Shown one piece after another: positions 1 to 11,237 of a stretch of DNA of 64,000 nucleotides (within the stretch, counting starts at the first letter, position 1; every line of letters starts with the position of its first letter). The notes beneath the pieces were generated by a model, which saw only the letters and a list, made by a program, of their open reading frames with translations, was not told where the DNA came from and did no database searches. The position numbers and the translations under genes are program-made. Where the stretch lies: contig NC_089181.1 in assembly GCF_947507565.1 (NCBI RefSeq), positions 1,110,536 through 1,174,535 of the forward strand, given 5' to 3'. This DNA is from Oscarella lobularis (taxonomy: Eukaryota; Porifera; Homoscleromorpha; Homosclerophorida; Oscarellidae).

Positions 1-81
1 TTTTATGCCAAAAGCAATCATCATACCAAAAACAACGAGGATTTCGTTTGACGTCGAAAAAGATGGATTCTAGGAAAGAAA

Positions 82-815
82 TTATACATGAATTACTGTG
101 AAAGAACGTGTTACCGTTTTTTTGCCGTGCCGTTTTGTTTCGATGACAATGCGATTCATCACAACATCGTCAAGGAAACGGCGAAAAAACCAGACCGGCG
201 TTTCTTTGCCCGTCAAAGCCGAAGTTATTCCAATTGGCTCGGTGCACTCGTCAAACGTCGGAACAGTCGCGCTGGCTTCAAACACTGTTTCTGTGTAATC
301 ATCAGGAAGAATACTTTTCAGTTCCGTCACAAGTCGGGAACTGTCTTCTGACGACGTTGACGGCGACAAGCTTCGCCCTGTTGAGAAGCCGTAGCGCGAC
401 GTTTACGAGATTGCCTACGACGTTAACGGAGAGGGATATCGCCCTCTTCCTTGTCTTCGTCGTCGTCGCTCTCTTCCTCGTCGACATCTTCACTTTGGAC
501 TCCGTCGTTGTTTTCGCCATCTGCTTGGTAGGTCCTGTCGTTTCCGTCATCGCCGTGGTCATCACTATCGTCGTCAAGATTGTCTTCGGGCCCGCCACTC
601 CCACCTCCTCCCGGGCTGCTGCCGCTTTCCGCGCGCAGTCCGAAGACGCTTGCTCCTAACAACGACAAGACCTTCTGAAATTCGAGCTCGCCTTTTGGCG
701 TCAATTTGTATAAAATATCTTCGTCGTCGTCGTCGCTCTCGTATTCGCTTTCGTTCTCGGCTCTTTCGCTATTGTTATCGACTTCGTCTATATTAGACCC
801 TCTCTCGCGCGCCGC
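82..815 (-). pseudogene. PiggyBac-like transposase N-terminal remnant
   Basis: A very acidic N-terminal region (runs of Asp/Glu at about 423-790, read on the minus strand) is followed after a stop/frame break by a segment (82-369) with a Pro-x-x-Phe-Phe-x-x-Phe-Leu-Asp-Asp motif, then Ile-Val-Ile-Glu-Thr-Lys-Arg. That order resembles the start of the DDE_Tnp_1_7 domain of PiggyBac-derived proteins, which begins with a similar FF..F.DD...I..ET motif after an acidic leader. The frame stops near 82 and no catalytic part is visible before the left edge of the window. Assignment is by motif memory only and is moderate at best. Alternatively this is an unrelated acidic protein. Confidence 0.42.
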
Positions 816-835
816 TTCCTATTTCTGACCCAGCA

Positions 836-1765
836 GTGGAGGAGATATGCGTAGAGTCTGAGGTGTATGCATCGACATTCCTAGGATTTCTTCCGGTGTC
901 GTCAACGAAATTAGCCGAGATCAAGGCAGCTCAAACGGCTGACAACACCTGCCTACGTATCGTGTCATTTACCAAGAATGAATGTCCAGCAAAAGATACG
1001 CTCGACGACGAAATAAAGAAATATCTTCCAATTGCGGCGGAGCTGAACGGCAGCAGAATCTACTTCTACGCGGATCACGCCTCATTATCCCGCCAGCGCT
1101 TCGAAGCGATATGCTCGAAAGAATACACGCCGGTCACCACGAAATGCAGAGCTCGCGCGCTGGAGTCTATTTGGTGGCCAGGTCTTTCCGACGACATGAA
1201 ACGAATGGTTGAGCAGTGTGTCATCTGCAGAAAGGAGAGACCCAATCAATTGGAACCAATGATTCCGACCGACAGTCTTCCACACCCCTTCCACACTATT
1301 GGAATGGACTTATTCGAATATAAATGAAGCCAATATTTTCTGGTCGTCGACTACCTCTCTCGATACCCGGAAGTCGCTAAACTGGAGAATACTACGTCTT
1401 CAGCGGTTATATGTCACCTAAAATCGATGTTCGCTCGCCACAGAATCCCGGCCATCGCTCTCTCGGACAATGGTCCACAGTTCACGTCGGATTTATTCGC
1501 CGAGTTCGCAAAGGCGTACGATTTCCAACACATCACCAGCAGCCCCCATTATCCCCAGAGCAACGGGGAAGCAGCTCTAGAGAATGGTTAAAACGGTGAA
1601 GGAGATGCTCAAGAAGGCGGAGCATCCGTACCTGGTTCTCTTATCATACCGCACCACACCGTTGTCTCACGGTTGGTCACCATCACAACTACTGATGGAT
1701 CGACAGCTCCGGTCAAATGTGCCAACGGTGGAATCTCGACTACTCCTATGAAGCTACGAACTTTA
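836..1765 (+). pseudogene. Gypsy integrase fragment (5'-truncated)
   Basis: The first open stretch (836-1327) contains an H2C2-type integrase zinc-binding region. In one frame it reads His-Ala-Gly-His-His, in the next a WWPGL motif and a Cys-x-x-Cys pair (about 1217-1229), followed by the start of the catalytic core (GMDLFEY). After a stop near 1325, core sequence continues in another frame with DYLSRYPE (about 1350), LSDNGPQF (about 1467) and a degenerate SPHYPQSNGE (about 1543), which are the second and third catalytic blocks of Gypsy integrases. At least three frame breaks make it a dead copy. Reverse transcriptase, protease and gag are absent upstream. It appears fused directly to a hAT fragment near 1766. 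Confidence 0.72.
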
Positions 1766-2180
1766 GTTCCAACACTTGTGTTTACTCATTGGGCAGCACA
1801 TAGTCTTGCTTTGGCTGCATCCGATGCGTCAAAGAGCGAAACGTGGTTTAAACATTTGGAGAAAGCAGTAAACACAGTCTACACTTTTTTCCCGCCGCAC
1901 GGTACACAGTGGTCAACTGTCTGGCAAGAGGTATTAGATGAAGTACACACAAAGCTTCAGCGCGCAACTGAAACCCGTTGGCTCTCACCCGGAAATGCAG
2001 TGTGCGCTAAGGAAAATTTTGAAATCAGTTACAGCAATCCTGGAAAATGAAGCCGCTGACGGCGACCCTACAGCAATGGGACTTCTTCAACAGCTACGAA
2101 AGCCTTTTCTACCTTGTGCCTTTTCCTTAATGCAACGTGCTAAGTGGTCCCCGCTTCAAAACCCTTCGGGACGTTTTTAG
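1766..2180 (+). pseudogene. hAT-type (DUF4371-like) transposase fragment
   Basis: The frame carries FTHWAAHSLALAASDASKSE and, further on, LQRATETRWLS, the spacing seen in the middle of ZMYM1/DUF4371-type hAT transposases (a Cys/Trp-x-Ala-His-x-Leu motif, then a T-R-W motif about 60 residues later). Two frame changes near 2015-2100 break the continuation. The left join to Gypsy integrase sequence at about 1766 and the loss of all N- and C-terminal parts mark it as a fragment captured between other elements. Confidence 0.6.
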
Positions 2181-2830
2181 GCTAAATGCCATTCATACAG
2201 AGTATTAATTAATACTCAAATTTTCTCTCTTTTGAAAGTACTGCCATTATTTTCATTTATTAGCATAAATTCAGGAAGTTCACTCTTTGGTTCAGGGAAG
2301 AGGCTAATTTAACCGTTGTTTCAAGAACGTTGACGACGAGGCCGCTGGCATCAGAGGCTCGTCTTCCAGTGCGAGCGTTGTCGGTTCTCCCCAGCCACAA
2401 GTCGCGGCAACTGATTCTGATGATTCTGATGGCTTTGAGGAAATTGCTTGCTCGATAATGAGGATGTGCAGGAATGCACTGGCCCGATGCCGAGTCCACC
2501 AGGTCCAGTTGCACAAGAGCACGCCCGGTTGGCAAAAAAAGGGAGACGTAGCAGGAAAAAAGGCAAGACGTAGTGAGAAGGAGCTTGCACAGATTTTACA
2601 AAAAGTAGATCACGTTCTTAGGGAGTTTGAGTGAGATGCTGAATCTAAATCAGGTGACTCGAATCCAGATAACTCGAAGTCTTCTAAGAGATTTTGTACC
2701 CAGTTAAACGGTTGTTTTTTTCGTGTGCATCTAAACGAATAAATCATGGTTGAAGGGGTCAACCCCTTTTGAGACATGGCTTCGCGCACGCGTTAGTCAT
2801 GTGTTATGTGATTAGGTTACAAATATAATA
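2181..2830. other. Mostly non-coding, one short acidic exon-like stretch
   Basis: A Ser/Asp-rich open stretch on the plus strand at about 2330-2470 (ends EEIACSIM) has no recognisable domain. The rest is AT-rich with no gene I can support. Confidence 0.3.
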
Positions 2831-2998
2831 TAGGTTATTACATTGGGGTAAGGGCAATATGAGATTTATCGGACCCGATACCCGAGGGAACCGCGATATT
2901 TGCCCGAGCGAAGCGAGGGTCAATTATCACGGTTTCCCGAGGTTGGAGGGTCCGATAAATCCCATATTGCCCGAGTTTTCCCCCATGTAATAACCTAC
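2831..2998. repeat. Imperfect palindromic MITE-like element
   Basis: The left arm starts TAGGTTATTACATTGGGG and the right arm ends CCCCCATGTAATAACCTA. The arms continue inward through GGGCAATATGAGATTTATCGGACC against GGTCCGATAAATCCCATATTGCCC and meet at a CCCGAGCGAAGCGAGGG core. Nearly the whole 168 bp can fold on itself. No coding capacity is visible, so it is probably a non-autonomous foldback/MITE. Confidence 0.7.
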
Positions 2999-3190
2999 TT
3001 ATACCCCGATAGCTTCATTTTGGGTGGTTTGGTGCTGGGCCGCGAATGAGACAACGCACTTCCCTTGCTTGATTGACCCGCGCTAATCTTCCAATTTCGT
3101 TCCATCCGTCCCCTGTCATGATTGACATGTGTTAACAAAATTTTCGCCCCATTTATTGATAGATTGATAGTTGCGTAAGTAAATATAGAA

Positions 3191-3445
3191 ATGCAGCGCG
3201 GATTATTGGCAATTCACCGCGTCTTGCCAATGGAGGAACAACTCCCAGACAACGACGACGACTTTCAACCTCCGAAGAAGAAGCGAAAGCATCGCTACCG
3301 AGCGCTGGTACCGAAACGAAAAGACCACCGAAAATTTTCGCCCGTCTCGGGCTCGCAGTTGAGCAAGGCTCAGGAAAAGTTTATTTCAGGGAATACAAAA
3401 AAAGCAACGGGCGGTCTTGTCGAGGTCGGACGACGATTTGCTTAG
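3191..3445 (+). CDS. Hypothetical NLS-bearing exon, possibly Crypton/DUF3504-like
   Basis: An 84-codon open frame starts MQRGLL and holds a basic cluster PPKKKRKHR that looks like a nuclear localisation signal. It then has a segment ending EKFISGNTKKAT, which recalls the lead-in (F-x-P-x-N-T-K-K/x-x-T) of DUF3504/Crypton tyrosine-recombinase-derived proteins, but the following conserved W-A-x-x-x-F-x-x-W is not visible. It could be the first exon of such a gene or a chance frame. No downstream catalytic exon is found in the next 1.5 kb. Confidence 0.25.
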   Translation: MQRGLLAIHRVLPMEEQLPDNDDDFQPPKKKRKHRYRALVPKRKDHRKFSPVSGSQLSKAQEKFISGNTKKATGGLVEVGRRFA

Positions 3446-3503
3446 GGCTCCTCCCACTACTAAAGCGCGACGAGACACCTAATGTAGTAAAGACGTACGC
3501 GCC

Positions 3504-3590
3504 GTACCTCAAGATCGTCGGCATTAAAGGTTGGTGACGTCACTTTGTACCTCAAAGATCGTCGGCATTAAAGGTTGGTGACGTCACTTT
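3504..3590. repeat. Tandem duplication of a 43/44-bp unit
   Basis: The unit begins GTACCTCAAGATCGTCGG and ends GGTTGGTGACGTCACTTT. Two copies are adjacent (3504-3546, 3547-3590) and differ only by one inserted A. Each contains a TGACGTCA CRE-like palindrome. Confidence 0.85.
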
Positions 3591-5149
3591 CAGAAACTTT
3601 CCCCGACTAAGTTCCTACCCTTGCGATTTGGGCTCCTCGCAAGACCAAAGCGCAATGAGAACACCTGCTCAAGTAGAGACATCCGCGAAACATCGACAAA
3701 CGGTAGTAGAACGCCGGCGTTCGAAGCTTATTGGCTTCAAACGTTGGGTAACATACATTATTCAAAGTGTCCGCGGCTGTCAGTGATATAGATTTTTTGC
3801 CCTATTGTGCGCTAGATGAGTAAATCCGGTTTTATTTTGCGGCTAATTCTTCGGCGGAACTCAGCAGAATTCTTGCGATGAGGTTTGTCTACGCTGCATT
3901 GCATTGTGTAATTTTCGTTTTTATGCAAAAGCAAGGTAGACATCTCCGATGGGTTCTGCGACTGATTGGAAAGTTATTTGACCCTGGATGCAACGGAAAG
4001 AGTTGGAGGTGAATATTCTTTATTTTTTAGTCGTTCTTGCGTGAATCGATGGGATTCGCCAGGCACTCAATATTGCGATTGATTTTGGCTATTTTGCGCC
4101 TTCCCTAACAAGTTTTCCCGTTTAATCTTTCTTAGAACTTTGTAGGGAGTTGTTCCGCCACCAGAGAAGACGCCCCTTGATTTTAAGGATGCGAGGGGAG
4201 TACTAGAATGTCGGAAAATAAAAAATAAAATTCCCTGAAAAACACGCTGGAGAATGTTCTCTTCTTACTTTGAGCAGCGACCTGCGCGTAATAATGTATG
4301 AATTCATTTTTCAACCCAATTCATTGAGGGCTGAACGTAATTGCGTATAATCGCTCTGCAAACAGCTATGGCAGCTAAACGATTTTTTATTGCCACCTTT
4401 CCGGAAGCAACGGGACAGGACGGAAGCTGAAGTTGGTTCTTTGTCTTCCAAGTCATCATTCATTATTTTCCAGGAAGGGTCCAAAGTTTTGAATGTGGCA
4501 AACCCTGGAAGTAGGATTGGGCTGTGTTTGAACACAGAGCTGTGATTTTGATTTTTAATTACAACAATTCCCAAGTTTTTCAATATTAGTGGACGAATTT
4601 CTGCATGCCGTAGACTGCTAAAGCGCTTTTTGAACTAGGGACCTGCCCATTTTTTTGAGAAGGGGTAAAACGTCAACGAAATTTTTTTGTAAATATCATT
4701 GGTCAAAAAAGTGTAAAGCAAAATAGGGTCTCATGTCGTAAATATGAGCACCATAACAAGAGGAAATAGCGTCTGACTCTGAGAGCAGAGGCGTTTTGCC
4801 CACTACAGTGATACTTGTATAGGCGACCACTCTCATACTGCGACCAACTGCTCAATGCGACCGGATTTTTTGCAAGAACTTTTTCTAGTGCAAACTTACC
4901 TTGGTAATACGACAACCTGTTCAACGCGACAAACGACCATCGTCCTTTGCGTGCTCTTGTAGAATTTAGCCTTCGCAATACGTCAACGTCACTTGGCGTT
5001 CGGGGCAGGGAACACAGTTACGCCATGGGCATGCGCACACTTATTTTTTAGGACTTAGTCGCGCTGCTAAGTACAACGTTGTGGAGTCGGGAAGATCGCA
5101 AGTTCGACCGTCATATATTTTGTATAATACTTTATACGTCTTTCATTAT
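3591..5149. other. No supported gene; possible pogo-type terminal repeat at about 4801
   Basis: Only short scattered frames are present (for example a 90-codon minus frame at 4311-4583 with no recognisable domain). Around 4801-4870 the sequence CTACAGTGATACTTGTATAG followed by repeats of GCGACC resembles a degenerate pogo/Tigger terminal inverted repeat, but I cannot find its partner. Confidence 0.35.
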
Positions 5150-5390
5150 ACGAGCCGTCAGTCGATTGTGACGTATTTGTGCCTTTCTTCAGGCATTGTG
5201 GGCTTGGGCACGATCGAGGCTGCAAGCAAACGTTCGAATACACGTAGAACGTGTAATAGGAGCAGTTCGACAGCCCTTTCGTATTCTACCTGCAACCAGG
5301 GAAATACCTAAAGATTTACTTAGTATACACAGCTCGGTAATTCTTGACTGCGTTTTGTCTGTCTGCTGTGTTTTGCATAATCTGTGAGAG
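5150..5390 (+). pseudogene. PIF/Harbinger (DDE_Tnp_4) transposase C-terminal fragment
   Basis: The frame contains IHVERVIGAVRQPFRIL followed by VLSVCCVLHNL, the typical end of DDE_Tnp_4 transposases (R-x-x-V-E-R-x-I-G containing the last catalytic Glu, then V-C-C-x-L-x-N). Only the last exon-sized piece, about 65 residues, is visible. Upstream exons with the first two Asp residues are not found, so this is a truncated copy. Confidence 0.68.
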
Positions 5391-5589
5391 GGGGATCGTT
5401 TCTCTTTTAGCTACAACTTATTTTCTTCTTTTTCGTATATCTCTTTTTTCAACTTGCAGACAGCACACAAAAACCCATTTCTCGATACTTCGGTCAGCCC
5501 TATTCACTGCTAGTGAAACCACTTCTCGCTCCATCGCGCATTTCCGGAAAAACGATTCAGCTCTCGGAAAAAGCTTCTTCGATCACACG

Positions 5590-7063
5590 CTATTCCGTAA
5601 CGATATTTTTGACGTGGAGCTCGTCCGATGTCCATACAATGAAGTCACAGTCACAGTATTGCACTTCCGTGACGAACAATTTGAAGTTGACACCGATAAA
5701 AGCACGGATTAGACTCCTTAGGAAGAACGTCATCTTACGAGCTTGCTCTTGCAAAGACGTTCTCTGCGGCCACCAAGGAGCATTTCGCCTCTGCGATACC
5801 AAGGCCGCAACAACTGCATCTGACGGACGCATTGCGTGAAGCACCAAAAAAGGGGTAACGCTGACTGACGTGGAAGCCTGTAGCAGCAACCGTAAAATCA
5901 GCGTGTGTTTCTTTGGAATTCTCTTGGTTAGCATAATCGCCTTCTTTTCGTTGTCGACCCCCCAGCGAATGGTCTTGCTTCGAATGATACCTCTAGCAGG
6001 GTAGCAGGCATCCTTCAGCAGCGACACCGACGGCCTTTCGTAAAGCACGACATCAAATTTTGAACCAGTTATTCAACCTGCACGGAATTGATACAAGTGC
6101 ATTCGAACTGCCTGATCGTCAAATGAGAAAGCCTCTAAACTTGATTTGATTTGAGTGCGGGCAAGACGATCTGCTGGCACTACTCTACTAGTGAAGCGAA
6201 CCATAGATTGATATTCTGCGGATCATAGAAATGTGAGAAAAAAATAAGCGAAAGAGAGGCATCACCTTTGACGAATGGATCGCTCATTTCAAAGACAGAA
6301 TAACTGTCTGTGATAGAGCGAAAAGCTTTCGATTTTGTTTATCGCCATCCGGAAGCCCAATAGATGTGAATTCCGTTGGATAGCTTGTGGTAAAAATTTC
6401 ACGCAGAGTGTTGTAGAGCTGCTCCCTTCACGACTTCGCGCCGAAATCCATTCGTTCTCTTTCAATGTGCACACCGTTTCGTCTGAACATCGAACAGCAG
6501 TCTCATCCAGTGCCAAAGAGCCCCCACGTTCGAGCACGTTTCGCCGAGACCTGCCATGCAGGTACAGCGACCGACCTCGACAGACCCTCCTGAACAAATA
6601 ATCACCCAGACACAAAGTGGATTTTCGTCGTTGAGTTGCTGGTGTCGACTTTTGCACCAAAAACCACGTAGCTACGGCATACCTTCCATTCGGCTTCTCT
6701 GATGCCTCCGCTCAAAGAACATCTTAGAAATGTGCATGCTCTTATAATATTTCACCTGCTCTAGCGTAACGAAGCTCGCTGTGTACAAAGGATAGGTTAC
6801 AACGTCGGCGTAACTAAAAAGATTTGAGTAGGACAACGCCATGTAAATAGACAGAGTCTTCCGGTTACGTGAGAGTAATCATCGATTTTTGGTGTTATAC
6901 AGCCGATAATGCCAAGTTGGAGTAGATCTTTCCTATCTCGACTTATTCGACTACTGATTGTTTTGAAATTGATTGCTTGTTGGAGACAGTAACGTTCACA
7001 TCGATCATCATGTTGAAAGCTCACATGGCCAGGGCACGGAATACCTAATGTGGTCTCAGACAA
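5590..7063 (-). pseudogene. SWIM zinc finger + YqaJ-like nuclease gene, degraded
   Basis: Read on the minus strand from about 7060 down, conserved blocks of the invertebrate SWIM-YqaJ family appear in order but in changing frames. They are: a leader with TASFVTLEQVKYYKSM (about 6760-6720); a SWIM-type CTCMAGLGETCSNVGAL (about 6565-6515); the start of the YqaJ domain with RWGVDNEKKAI (about 5965); the central PFFGASRNASVRCSCCGLG and AEAKC (about 5850-5770); and a C-terminal YCDCDFIVWTSDELHV (about 5640). YqaJ is a lambda-exonuclease-like PD-(D/E)XK fold; the family is multicopy in cnidarians and sponges. At least five frameshifts or stops are needed to join the blocks, so it is dead. A related C-terminal piece lies at 57568-57969. 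Confidence 0.72.
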
Positions 7064-7480
7064 GTATCGGCAGTTTGCAAATTATTTGCCAAAGAATGGT
7101 GATTTAAGCGCATAGCATACCTAACCCTCATTCGACGACAACGTTGTATTCTCCACAGCAGTAGCGATCCTTTGAGTGCCCTCGCGTCATCATCGCTCTG
7201 TAATAATAATTTTTATTATAAATCACGAGAACACTCCTTGGTGGCATCCATACGCTTGGTCAAAAGCGTCGCTTCTTTGAATTGCTCTCCGATTAAAGAA
7301 TAACTTGTTTTGATCTGTCGGGTCGAAGTCACATCGACTCTTTCTGCTTATCTGCCCTGTAACTCGAAGGGCGCTGCAGAATTTCTGTCGTATGACACGT
7401 TCTTGATCCAGTGTATAAATGATTTCACTGGTTTATCAACGTCTATCGCCTGAAGACTATAAAAACAGTATAAAAAACAG
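7064..7480. other. No gene seen
   Basis: AT-rich sequence with a short palindromic ATAATAATTTTTATTAT (about 7202) and no recognisable protein motif on either strand. Confidence 0.5.
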
Positions 7481-8290
7481 TTGTGGAATCATTCCCCTCT
7501 CTTTCTTCGCGAACATCTACAAAACCTTTTTAAAAGTGAGTCGATAAATTGGAAGAGCTCAGTCATTACTAGCCTGACGACGTTAATGTCAATCAAAACT
7601 TGTGCATGCTTTGGGTTAAATAACAGTGAAAATTGTTTTTGGACTCGAGCAGGCACGAGTGCATTGAACGAAACGAATGTCAACGATGTGCTTCGATCAC
7701 CTCTCACAAGGATGACGAGTCAATCACTCGCATCCTATCATTGAAAAATGATCCTGATAGCAACGACGGCGACGAAGACAACGTTGAAGAGGAGGAGACC
7801 ATTCGAAAGAATGATCCACTTACCTCATTGCATATTGTCAACGAAGAAAATGTCCCCCTATTCCAAGGATGAACAGTCCTTGCTGTCCAAGGGGCTCAAA
7901 TTCGAACTTGACTTCGCCTCGAGTTTCAACGCTTTGCCTCGAAAATGCGTAGAGCATATTTGTACGAACGCCACACGCAAATCGAGCGAGCGAAAACAAA
8001 AATGGTGAAAAGGTTTGGCCCTCCGCCGTTCCATCGCGCACAAAATTGCGCGACAAACCGCATCACATAACCGCGAAAGGGGCAGTCTTACAAAGGAAAA
8101 AGCTGCACCGAATCCACAAAGGAAATCGGACACAGCCCAGACCAGCCTCGAAGTATTCCTTCGGAGGTCGACGATTCACCACGACAGATCAAGCCGAAAG
8201 GTATCGCTGTTTAGTGAGCGAAAGGATGGATTGAGAGAGGCAAATCAACAGCTGCCGAAGAAATGGAGGAGTCTTTATTGTAGCTAAACT
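7481..8290 (+). pseudogene. Unrecognised reading frames, possibly Penelope-like RT leader
   Basis: Overlapping plus frames cover 7481-8287. One (about 7840-7935) includes DEQSLLSKGLKFELDF, which recalls the Leu-Leu-x-Lys-Gly-Leu-x-Phe block just upstream of the reverse transcriptase in Penelope-like and related invertebrate retroelements. No RT core follows, and the rest is basic or acidic low-complexity protein with frame changes. I cannot assign it with confidence. Confidence 0.22.
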
Positions 8291-8384
8291 CACCAGCGGA
8301 AACATTGAGAGAAGATGACTGCTCGGGATTTCTCGATGTGCTCACCGCTCTTACCATTTTCATTCGTTTTTCATCACTTGATTT

Positions 8385-10400
8385 TTACCAAGAGTAGAAC
8401 CACTTTCTGGTTTTAGACAAAGCAAAAGTCAAAACAGAGTTGATCCTTTCTTCCGTTTCTTTCAGTACATCCTCGTCTTTGCAAGTATAAGAGAAATCAA
8501 CTAGCTGTTGAAGGCTAACGCGTACATGGATGGAAATGCCGCTCACTTCAATCTCAGCATCGCCATTTGCTACAGAAATTATTTTACTAACAAAGCAAAA
8601 TAATGTAGCCTCTATAAGACTATCACCGTCCGTCGCTTGCACAGACTCTTCTCTTTCCACACTACTTCAGTTCTTAAAGTTTTCATTTTGTTCCGTCATG
8701 TAAGGATTCGTTCCTGCTTAATTGACGTTGAAGTTATTTGCAATACCAACAACATATGCGATCATCCATATGCTTACCTCTAACTTCACCCGCGGCGTTG
8801 AGTTGAACGGTACAAAAGTCTTCGTCAAAGCTCATATACGGACAGTTGCGATAGTATGATGGTAAACGTTCCCAAGAGAATCCAGGAAACACTCGAATAT
8901 GGCAAAGAAATGCTTTCACGGTAAATACCATTTTTGGTAGTACGTATACCGTGATGACGCCGACTGTACCTCAAAAAGTTCTCTTTTTTTAATGTCTCTC
9001 TCACTAAAATCGCTTTTTCCTGCACTGACTCGCTTCATGCAATGCTTTATAATTCCATAAGGTCGATCTTTAAGATATGCGGGTATGGTTTGGTCGTACA
9101 GTTTATAGGCGCTCGAAAACATGATATTGGCACTACGATACTTCTGAAACATTTCTGGCAGAAACGTTTCGATGAGATGTTTGCAGAGTCCCGCCAGTGA
9201 TCTATCCGTCCGCAACCTGGAGGGACTTCAATAAATGATCCATTGCCTCTACTCCGTTGTTTGTACGAACGTAAGTATGAAAGCCAGGTTTTCGAAAAGC
9301 ATAGCACCAGCGCTACAAATAAACCAATTACTAGTGGAACATAAATGTGAATTATTTCATTAATCTTTTTTTGGAACAAAAGCCAGTGCCTTTCGAAGGA
9401 CTTTTTACATTTTCATTTCTCTTATAAAGTACACTCTAAACTAGGTTAGATAGCTTTACTTCCAAATCTTGACTGTTACTGGAAAAGGCAACCTCGCGCA
9501 GAAGGTGAAACAATTTTTCTTGTCGTTCGGACGTAGACCACATTTCCCTTCATGGGGAAAGTATACCGTACTTATTCTTGGTGCTATTGATACCCTACAA
9601 TCAAATACTCACCACTGCGGATCCACCTTTGACACGCCTCCTCTCGATGAAAATCGCACAAATGCACTTCAGCGTTTGGAAATGCTGCATTTAGTTCTGC
9701 CTTGCTGTAGTCAACCATGAAGAACGGTGGGTTCCAATTTTTGTTTCACTGAGCTATAATTTGAAGAGCTTCCGTAAGGAGATTTGATGTTTCTCGTTCA
9801 ACAATAAATTCAGCAACGGGAATGTAATGGCAGCTAGTACGAACGCACAAGAGGAAAAGAGGGAATTGACATTTTGTTGTTTTATACGTTGCATCTAGGA
9901 GCGCAAGTGTGTTGCCATACTTGCATAACAACTTCCGTTGCCACTGCTCTTGATGAACAAACAGAAACGTACTACCTTCGGAGGAATCACTGCTGCCCTC
10001 GCCGTAAGAGTCACTCTGACCTGCATCGTTGTCGTCGTCTTCTGCAAACGCATCCAATGGTTGTTCTTACAAGGTCAAAGTTTGAGTATTTGGTCTCCGA
10101 CAAGTTAGCGTGCACGCAATTGATAATGTCCTTGTTGGTAGGGTATTACGAACGGTCGTCAGTTACGGGATTCACTTTATCTAAGCAGTGATCCAGAACA
10201 TAGGCACGGAGGCACTTTTTAATGACTTTAACGTTTTGTAATTCCTTCGTTGACGTACTGCTGAATCTGTTGCCGAATTTCAGAGTTCATTCTTCTGGCA
10301 ATCCCTATCAGAGGGTGTGTATGCACCGATACAAGTGGAAGAGTGACGAAGAAAGCTTGGACTCCAACTGCTTCATTTTTAGCAATTCTATCTTTAGCAT
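8385..10400 (-). pseudogene. MULE-type transposase with CaRF-like leader and SWIM region
   Basis: Reading the minus strand downwards, blocks appear in a family-typical order. First is a leader with MNSEIRQQIQQYVNEGITK (about 10290-10230) and YPTNKDIINCVHANL (about 10150), as in calcium-responsive-factor-like proteins. The MULE core follows, with LLDATYKTT (first catalytic Asp, about 9890), NPPFFMVDYSKAELNAAF (about 9720) and LCDFHREEA (about 9660). Then come LFHLLREVAFSS, VRTNNGVEA and FLPEMFQKYRSANI, a region ending GFSWERLPSYYRNCPYMSFD (about 8870), which normally follows a SWIM finger, and a C-terminal helical part (8385-8660). Several jumps look like short introns (a donor GTGAGTAT near 9612) and others are frameshifts or stops, so it is probably inactive. 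Confidence 0.7.
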
Positions 10401-10715
10401 TAGCCAAGGCTTTGTCTTTCTCTCTTATAAACGAACTGATAGGTATTTGCAGACATGGAAAGCTAAAAAGGTTTGCTACATTTACTTGGGCGCTACATAA
10501 TGTTTACTTTAATTAAATTACGTTGTCTGATTTCTAATATTTGCTGTCGCAGGACACCCAATTTTACGAATTTTTGCAAATGGTATCGATGATTGCGGAG
10601 GTACGCTGTTAGGTCTGTTCTGTCAGAGGATTTTCTGTTTTGTCAAACGGTTTCTCTTTTTTGTCAGACGGCTTCTACAGTTCACTAAAATTCTTTCTCA
10701 TAGGTAAATAACATA
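10401..10715. other. No gene seen
   Basis: Contains degenerate repeats of TTTTGTCAGACGGCTTCT type (about 10625-10680). Nothing coding is supported. Confidence 0.4.
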
Positions 10716-11049
10716 ATGTGGAAGGTTTACGTTTGCTTTATTCAGAGATCGAGATCGTCCAAACTGACATTCCCCCCTCCCCCCGTTTACGAGGAAGCCT
10801 ATCCCATCCGCAAGCAAGACTGCATAGGCCATGTGCAGAAGCGGATTGGCACCAGGCTTCGAAAGTGGAAGGGCGATCATCGCCGTAAGATCTTAGAGGA
10901 TGGCAAAGGCGTGCCGGAGAAAGTCGTCAGACAGATACCATCATCGACGAGTAATTATTGAAGTGAAAAGAATTGGTCTAATAATAATCTAATTGCGCTT
11001 ATATCTTAAAAAAGCACTAAGGAACAACATTGGTGACGTGGACAGCATG
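10716..11049 (+). pseudogene. Mutator-like (PF20700-type) protein fragment, 5' part
   Basis: The open frame 10716-10961 contains CIGHVQKRIGTRLRKWK followed by a D-G-K-G, a hallmark of the Mutator-like transposase-domain family in invertebrate genomes. A frameshifted piece reads QTDTIIDE (about 10940). After a likely short intron the frame resumes at about 11012 as KALRNNIGDVDSM, immediately before the helicase transposon at 11050. The continuation of this exon (VRATKAIFYHS) is on the far side of that insertion at 16207-16258, so one exon has been split by it. Confidence 0.62.
11041..11049. other. Left 9-bp target-site duplication (GACAGCATG)
   Basis: GACAGCATG directly precedes the left inverted repeat and is repeated exactly at 16201-16209 after the right one. 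Removing the element and one copy rejoins a coding exon. Confidence 0.9.
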
Positions 11050-11199
11050 TAGCCTCGCGTTGCCAGGTCCTTCTCCCTGATCTCCCGTATAAACACGGGA
11101 GGGGAGAAGGGCCTGGTACCACTGGTCTGCGTCATAGGTCACGAGGACCACCCTGTTGTGGGTGCGGTCCATCGTCTTCTAATGCAATTACACACCTCG
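11050..11199. repeat. Left terminal inverted repeat (150 bp)
   Basis: Begins TAGCCTCGCGTTGCCAGG. Contains an internal hairpin whose stem CTTCTCCC...GGGAGAAG surrounds CTCCCGTATAAACACGGGAG (about 11064-11117). It matches the reverse complement of 16051-16200 apart from one T/C difference. Confidence 0.92.
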
Positions 11200-11237
11200 C
11201 GTATCATTGGCCTGCAACTCTACTGTCCCTCCCATCC

